Position numbers and translations under genes: made by a program
Notes under the pieces: model-generated
Told to the model about the DNA's origin: nothing
What the model saw: the letters and a program-made list of their open reading frames with translations, nothing else
Databases searched by the model: none
Part shown: piece after piece, positions 60,340 to 64,000 of the stretch
How positions within the stretch are numbered: the stretch's first letter is position 1
Layout of the letters: each line of letters opens with the position of its first letter
Origin: CAZGUG01 sp964625335
Lineage (GTDB): Bacteria; Bacillota; Clostridia; Ch29
Assembly (NCBI GenBank): GCA_964625335.1
Contig: CAZVBE010000005.1
Coordinates: forward strand, 52,215-116,214
Length of the DNA: 64,000 bases
Direction of reading: 5' to 3'

Positions 60340-62800
60340 CATGGTTATTCTCGTCCTGGTTTAAAAGTTCATCCATTATCTGCCCGGAGGTTGTTTCTTC
60401 CCCCTGTTCCTGGTCATCGTCATTCCAGCCCCGCTCATCGTTGTCCCAGTCCTGGTCATTATCATCCCAGTAATGTCCGTCGGGAGGCGCGCCGAAGGGA
60501 TTATGATATTCGCAGTATTCGGTTGGTACATCGTAGATTGCATCCCTTGGAACAAGGTGCACCCTTGGGTCAATTCCGCCAATACTTTGCAGGAACTCTT
60601 CGCTGTTAAACGGAACAGGTCTTTGTATAAACACCTTTGATTCCACCAGCGTAGGAGGACAGAAAGGAGTTGCCAGCTGGTTGCTGGTCACATCAACATC
60701 CATGACCACATGGACGTCGTCATATTCTGTCGGTTCGGTGCCTCTTATAAACAGTTCATTCCTCACCGTATTTCTAGGATCCATATAGGACAGGTCGGTG
60801 GGAAGTTTACCGGATTTTACATCTACGGCCCGGGTTACTATATTCTCGGGCCTTTCAAAATCTGCTTGCGGCAGTCCCTCATGAATCTGCTCCATAACTT
60901 TGCGCCATAGTATGGCCGGATAGGAACCGCCGCCAAAGCTCATGGATTTGGGTTCATCATGTCCTATCCATACCGACGCAACATAATATGGAGTGTATCC
61001 AATGAACCAGGCATCTACGGAATCGGTAGTGGTTCCGGTCTTACCTGCGATTGGCATATTGAAATTCGCGCTGGTGCCTGTACCGGCTCTTACTACCGAT
61101 CTCATCATATCCGTCATAATATATGCTACATCCTCGTCCACTACCTTTGTGCTCATAGGCTTGTTTTCAAGAAGAACATTTCCGTTGGCATCCGTCACTT
61201 TTGTGTAGCTAATGGGCTGAATACGAACCCCTTTATTGGCAAGGGTACCATAGGCGGTGGCCATGTCTATTGGGGATACGCCCTTTGTCAGGCCGCCCAA
61301 TGCCATTGATGCAAGGTTTTTATCCAAAACCGGTCCACTTTCCACAAGGCTTGAAAGCCCCAGCCTTTTGGCGTAATCAAAGGCTGTATCTATTCCTAAA
61401 TCATTGAGTATTCTTACGGTCAGTACGTTCATTGACCATTGTACGCCTTCCCTTACAGTGCTTAAGCCCCAATAGGTAGGTCGTCTTGTTTCGGAGTCGG
61501 TATACCAGTTGTGAGGTATCCACAGTTTACCGTCGCCCGCAATAAAGGCTACCGGAATATCGTCTACCACACTTGCTGCCGTGTATCCATTATCTATAGC
61601 GGCTGTATATACCGAAATGGGCTTGATGGAAGAACCGGGCTGGCGATAAGACTGGGTCGCCCTGTTTAGCAGCAGCTGGCCTTCCTGGCCCCTTCCACCG
61701 ACCATGGCTTTGATTTGTCCGGTCTTATAATCGACAATAACCATAGCTCCCTGGGGTTGCGGTACTCCCTTTTCATCTTCGGCGGTCTCACCGAAATTGT
61801 CAGAGTCCCTGAAGGCCGATTCCACAATTCCCTGCATTTTCACGTCAATGGTCGAATATATTTTAAGACCACCGTTGAACAGCAAGTTATTTGCTTCATC
61901 CTTTGTATAGTTGAATTCTTCCATAAGGTCTTCCCTTACATCGACCTTGACCTGGTCAACAAAGTATGAGGAAATCGCCATTTCTTCTTCCTCAATCTCG
62001 CCCCTTTCATAAACGAGTTCTTGTGCCACCGCACTGTCGTATTCTTCCTGGTCAATATATCCTTGATTCAACATATTTTTAAGAACCAGTTCCTGGCGTC
62101 TCTTTGCGTTATCAGCATGCAGGTAGGGGGAATAAAGACTGGGGTTATTTGTCACCCCGGCTACCATTGCACCCTCGGCCAGTGTCAGTTCGGACGGATC
62201 TTTCCCGAAATAGGTCATGGAGGCGGTGTGGATCCCGTAGGCGCTGTGGCCAAAATAAATTGTATTAAGATAGGCCTCCAGGATCTGATCCTTTGTAAAT
62301 ACTCTCTCCAGCTTTACCGCAAGATACTGTTCCTGTATCTTTCTTTTGAATTTTTGCTCCTGGGTGAGAACTACGTTTCTTACAAGCTGTTGGGTAATTG
62401 TGCTGGCGCCCGCAGCTATCCTACGTTCCCTCAGGTTCTGAATTATCACACCAAATATTCTTCTTAAATCTATACCGAAATGTTGTCTGAACCTTTCATC
62501 CTCAATCGATATAAAAGCATTTTGCACGTGTTTGGGTACATCATCCAGATGTACCAGCGTTCTGTTAACTTCGGCGTGTATTCTGTCCACAACCTCGCCG
62601 GTACTCTCCTCATATACAATGGAAGACTGCCTGAGCTGAAGTATATCCTCCGAGCTAATCTCGGGGGCATCCCTGACATAGGCAGCCACTATGCCGGCTG
62701 CCGCGCCTGCTCCAATAAATGCAATCAGCAAAACTACAATTATCAAAAGCCTTAAAACGCTTAATTTTTTCTTTTTATTTTCGTTGCTTTTTTTAGTCAT
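60332..62800 (-). CDS. Class A penicillin-binding protein (PBP1a-like)
   Basis: 822 residues: a short cytoplasmic tail (MTKKSNENKKKK), one membrane helix (about 14-40), a GT51 glycosyltransferase (EDERFRQHFGIDLR with the catalytic Glu, then GASTITQQLVRNVVL) and a transpeptidase with SxxK in GSSIKP (about 388), SMN in VQWSMNVL (about 456) and KTG in AGKTGTTTDS (about 585). It polymerises and cross-links peptidoglycan. The last ~45 residues are unusually acidic and rich in Asp, Asn, Trp and Gln (GHYWDDNDQDWDNDERGWND). AGGAGGTATGACCGG precedes the ATG on the minus strand. Confidence 0.93.
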   Translation of the reverse strand: MTKKSNENKKKKLSVLRLLIIVVLLIAFIGAGAAAGIVAAYVRDAPEISSEDILQLRQSSIVYEESTGEVVDRIHAEVNRTLVHLDDVPKHVQNAFISIEDERFRQHFGIDLRRIFGVIIQNLRERRIAAGASTITQQLVRNVVLTQEQKFKRKIQEQYLAVKLERVFTKDQILEAYLNTIYFGHSAYGIHTASMTYFGKDPSELTLAEGAMVAGVTNNPSLYSPYLHADNAKRRQELVLKNMLNQGYIDQEEYDSAVAQELVYERGEIEEEEMAISSYFVDQVKVDVREDLMEEFNYTKDEANNLLFNGGLKIYSTIDVKMQGIVESAFRDSDNFGETAEDEKGVPQPQGAMVIVDYKTGQIKAMVGGRGQEGQLLLNRATQSYRQPGSSIKPISVYTAAIDNGYTAASVVDDIPVAFIAGDGKLWIPHNWYTDSETRRPTYWGLSTVREGVQWSMNVLTVRILNDLGIDTAFDYAKRLGLSSLVESGPVLDKNLASMALGGLTKGVSPIDMATAYGTLANKGVRIQPISYTKVTDANGNVLLENKPMSTKVVDEDVAYIMTDMMRSVVRAGTGTSANFNMPIAGKTGTTTDSVDAWFIGYTPYYVASVWIGHDEPKSMSFGGGSYPAILWRKVMEQIHEGLPQADFERPENIVTRAVDVKSGKLPTDLSYMDPRNTVRNELFIRGTEPTEYDDVHVVMDVDVTSNQLATPFCPPTLVESKVFIQRPVPFNSEEFLQSIGGIDPRVHLVPRDAIYDVPTEYCEYHNPFGAPPDGHYWDDNDQDWDNDERGWNDDDQEQGEETTSGQIMDELLNQDENNHAQ

Positions 62801-63021
62801 CCGGTCATACCTCCTCTGAGGGTATCAGGAGTAGTTTATTACATTATTCTGATTATAACACAAATATCAAAAAAAAATAAACAATTGAATTTTCATTATA
62901 AAAAAAGAAGCATAGTAAAAAAAAGGCCGTTGTTTCAAGCCAAATTAGTTGGCGGGACAGGATATTCGATGTGACTATAAGCAAATTGCAGACATAATAT
63001 ATTAAGGAAGGAGGTTTTTTT

Positions 63022-63720
63022 ATGAGAAGGCCCCGATTCAGAGCAAGGTTTGGAAAAAAATCCGTTGCCAGAAGAAGAATAAAGGGCTCTATTGTCATAA
63101 TAGTTTTTGTACTCCTTCTATTATATTTAAGCTGGACTGTAAATTATAATATCAGGCCTCCTCTTTTGGCAATATCCGAAGTGAGGGCAAAAACAATAGC
63201 AACAGATGTCATCAACGAGGCGATTATATCCGAACTCATTTATAAAATCAAGTATGAAGACCTGTTCGTTATTAAAACAGATAATGAGAACAGAATTACT
63301 ATGCTGCAGGCAAACACAATGTTTATGAACAGAATAGCCTCCGAAACCACATTGAGTATACAGGAAAGATTGAAACAGATGGGGACGAAAAGAGTCGGGA
63401 TTCCACTCGGAAGTATTCTGGGGAGCGAAATATTCGCCAACTACGGGCCAAGACTAAATATTGATATATTACCAATGGGGACGGTGGTTGTTAATTTCAC
63501 TACGGATTTTGAACAGGCGGGAATAAACCAGACCAGACATAAAATCTATCTGGTGGTAAAAACCCAGGTCAGAATAGTGCTACCACTGGCAAGTGATACG
63601 GTAGATGTTGTGACACAGGTTCCCATTGCCGAAACCATAATAGTCGGAGACATTCCCCAAAGCTACATATTTGTACCGGAAGAAGATTTGATAAATATTG
63701 TGCCGGAATCAGCCAAATAG
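63022..63720 (+). CDS. yunB: Sporulation protein YunB
   Basis: 232 residues with one N-terminal membrane segment (about 22-42, SIVIIVFVLLLLYLSWTV). YunB is a sigma-E sporulation membrane protein needed for full spore formation in Bacillus. IRPPLLAISEVRAKTIATDV, KRVGIPLGSILGSEIFANYG and the C-terminal VPIAETIIVGDIPQSY match the family. GGAAGGAGGTTTTTTT precedes the ATG. Divergent from the penicillin-binding protein gene across a 220-base spacer that is AT-rich and shows no firm promoter. Confidence 0.88.
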   Translation: MRRPRFRARFGKKSVARRRIKGSIVIIVFVLLLLYLSWTVNYNIRPPLLAISEVRAKTIATDVINEAIISELIYKIKYEDLFVIKTDNENRITMLQANTMFMNRIASETTLSIQERLKQMGTKRVGIPLGSILGSEIFANYGPRLNIDILPMGTVVVNFTTDFEQAGINQTRHKIYLVVKTQVRIVLPLASDTVDVVTQVPIAETIIVGDIPQSYIFVPEEDLINIVPESAK

Positions 63721-63881
63721 ATTCATATGATAAGAGGAGAAGCCAGTAGGATTATTCAGAAAATTAAAAGAAAATGATGGTGTATGGTAATTTTTAAACA
63801 TTGAATTACATACAATAATCATGTATTATAGACAATGCTGTCACACAAAAGGCAAATGGCAAACAAGGGAGAAAGAGTATG

Positions 63882-63910
63882 TTGACAGCGGTGAAATTAC
63901 GTGCTAATAT
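63882..63910 (+). promoter_or_regulatory. Strong promoter, probably of an rRNA operon beyond the edge
   Basis: Consensus -35 TTGACA (63882-63887) and -10 TAATAT (63905-63910), 17 bases apart. The transcribed stretch then has a hairpin (CTGTCAG 63921-63927, CTGACAG 63937-63943) and GAAAACTAAACAGT (63959-63972), a string typical of rRNA leaders and spacers in Firmicutes. The window ends before any 16S sequence. Confidence 0.6.
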
Positions 63911-64000
63911 ATAAGAGTTGCTGTCAGGAACAACATCTGACAGAAACGCGAACCTATGAAAACTAAACAGTGCGAATTAAAGATAGGCAAAGCCTTTGAG

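Noticed and set aside
60214..60609. Plus-strand frame of 131 codons over the 3' end of the penicillin-binding protein gene
   Set aside because: It is antisense to the acidic tail, overlaps the terminator, and has Pro/His/Arg-rich composition typical of a shadow frame.

Overview
The window looks like a chromosomal segment of an anaerobic, endospore-forming member of the Clostridia (Bacillota). Grounds: a complete spoIIAA-spoIIAB-sigF operon followed by spoVAE and spoVAF, plus gerW/ytfJ and yunB; ferredoxin-dependent 2-oxoacid oxidation (iorA/iorB); strong AGGAGG-type ribosome binding sites with many GTG and TTG starts; and LysM, L,D-transpeptidase and penicillin-binding proteins of Gram-positive type. 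No species can be named from the sequence alone.

Layout. 1-4.5 kb: 3' part of a divergent glyA, a drug/metabolite exporter, a zinc-ribbon protein, an Amidase_6-type protein and a membrane protein. 4.5-6.5 kb: an SDH/ClpP-fold serine protease with a translationally coupled 58-aa ORF on the minus strand, and an Hsp20-domain protein. 6.6-12.8 kb: a tight plus-strand run with DUF2953, gerW and a rhomboid protease (overlapping), a phosphoesterase, a TIGR01212 radical SAM protein, lipoprotein NagZ and a YchF-type GTPase. 12.8-17.5 kb: a DUF401 permease, then ptb-iorA-iorB, a probable route from 2-oxoacids to acyl-CoA to acyl-phosphate.

17.5-28.7 kb is an accessory zone of small intact genes (GNAT, methyltransferase, TetR/DUF2087/esterase, phosphoesterase, DUF3795, QueG-like Fe-S protein) mixed with clearly decayed ones: a DUF5655-like tail, a HEAT-repeat gene with one in-frame stop, LysE and flavodoxin fragments, a Dph6/DUF71-type ATPase with an internal deletion and a broken GNAT. 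No transposase or integrase is visible there.

28.7-33.5 kb: an Fe-S aldo/keto reductase divergent from a TetR-ABC exporter operon, whose promoter is followed by three palindromes at exact 16-bp spacing. 33.6-40.7 kb: an FG-GAP lipoprotein, a LysM protein, a diguanylate cyclase, a MecA-like adaptor and a queD-queE-folE-queC operon making preQ0 from GTP. 40.7-44.5 kb (minus): ACT protein-hom-thrC-thrB, from homoserine dehydrogenase to threonine, with a good promoter and palindromes just downstream of it. 44.8-50.3 kb: HD-GYP phosphodiesterase, histidine ammonia-lyase, XRE-cupin regulator, LUD protein and lysA. 50.4-54.9 kb: cysteine desulfurase-thiI, mogA and nhaC. 55.1-59.2 kb: the sporulation sigma-F and SpoVA block with two small overlapping ORFs. 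59.3-63.7 kb: a coiled-coil protein, a class A penicillin-binding protein and yunB. The last 120 bases hold a near-consensus promoter and a leader that probably opens an rRNA operon beyond the right edge.

No tRNA, rRNA body, CRISPR array, prophage or insertion sequence was recognised. The signals judged most worth checking are the self-contained regulatory design of the threonine operon, the triple TetR operator, the small ORFs attached to the SDH protease and to spoVAE, and the concentrated gene decay at 17.5-28.2 kb.
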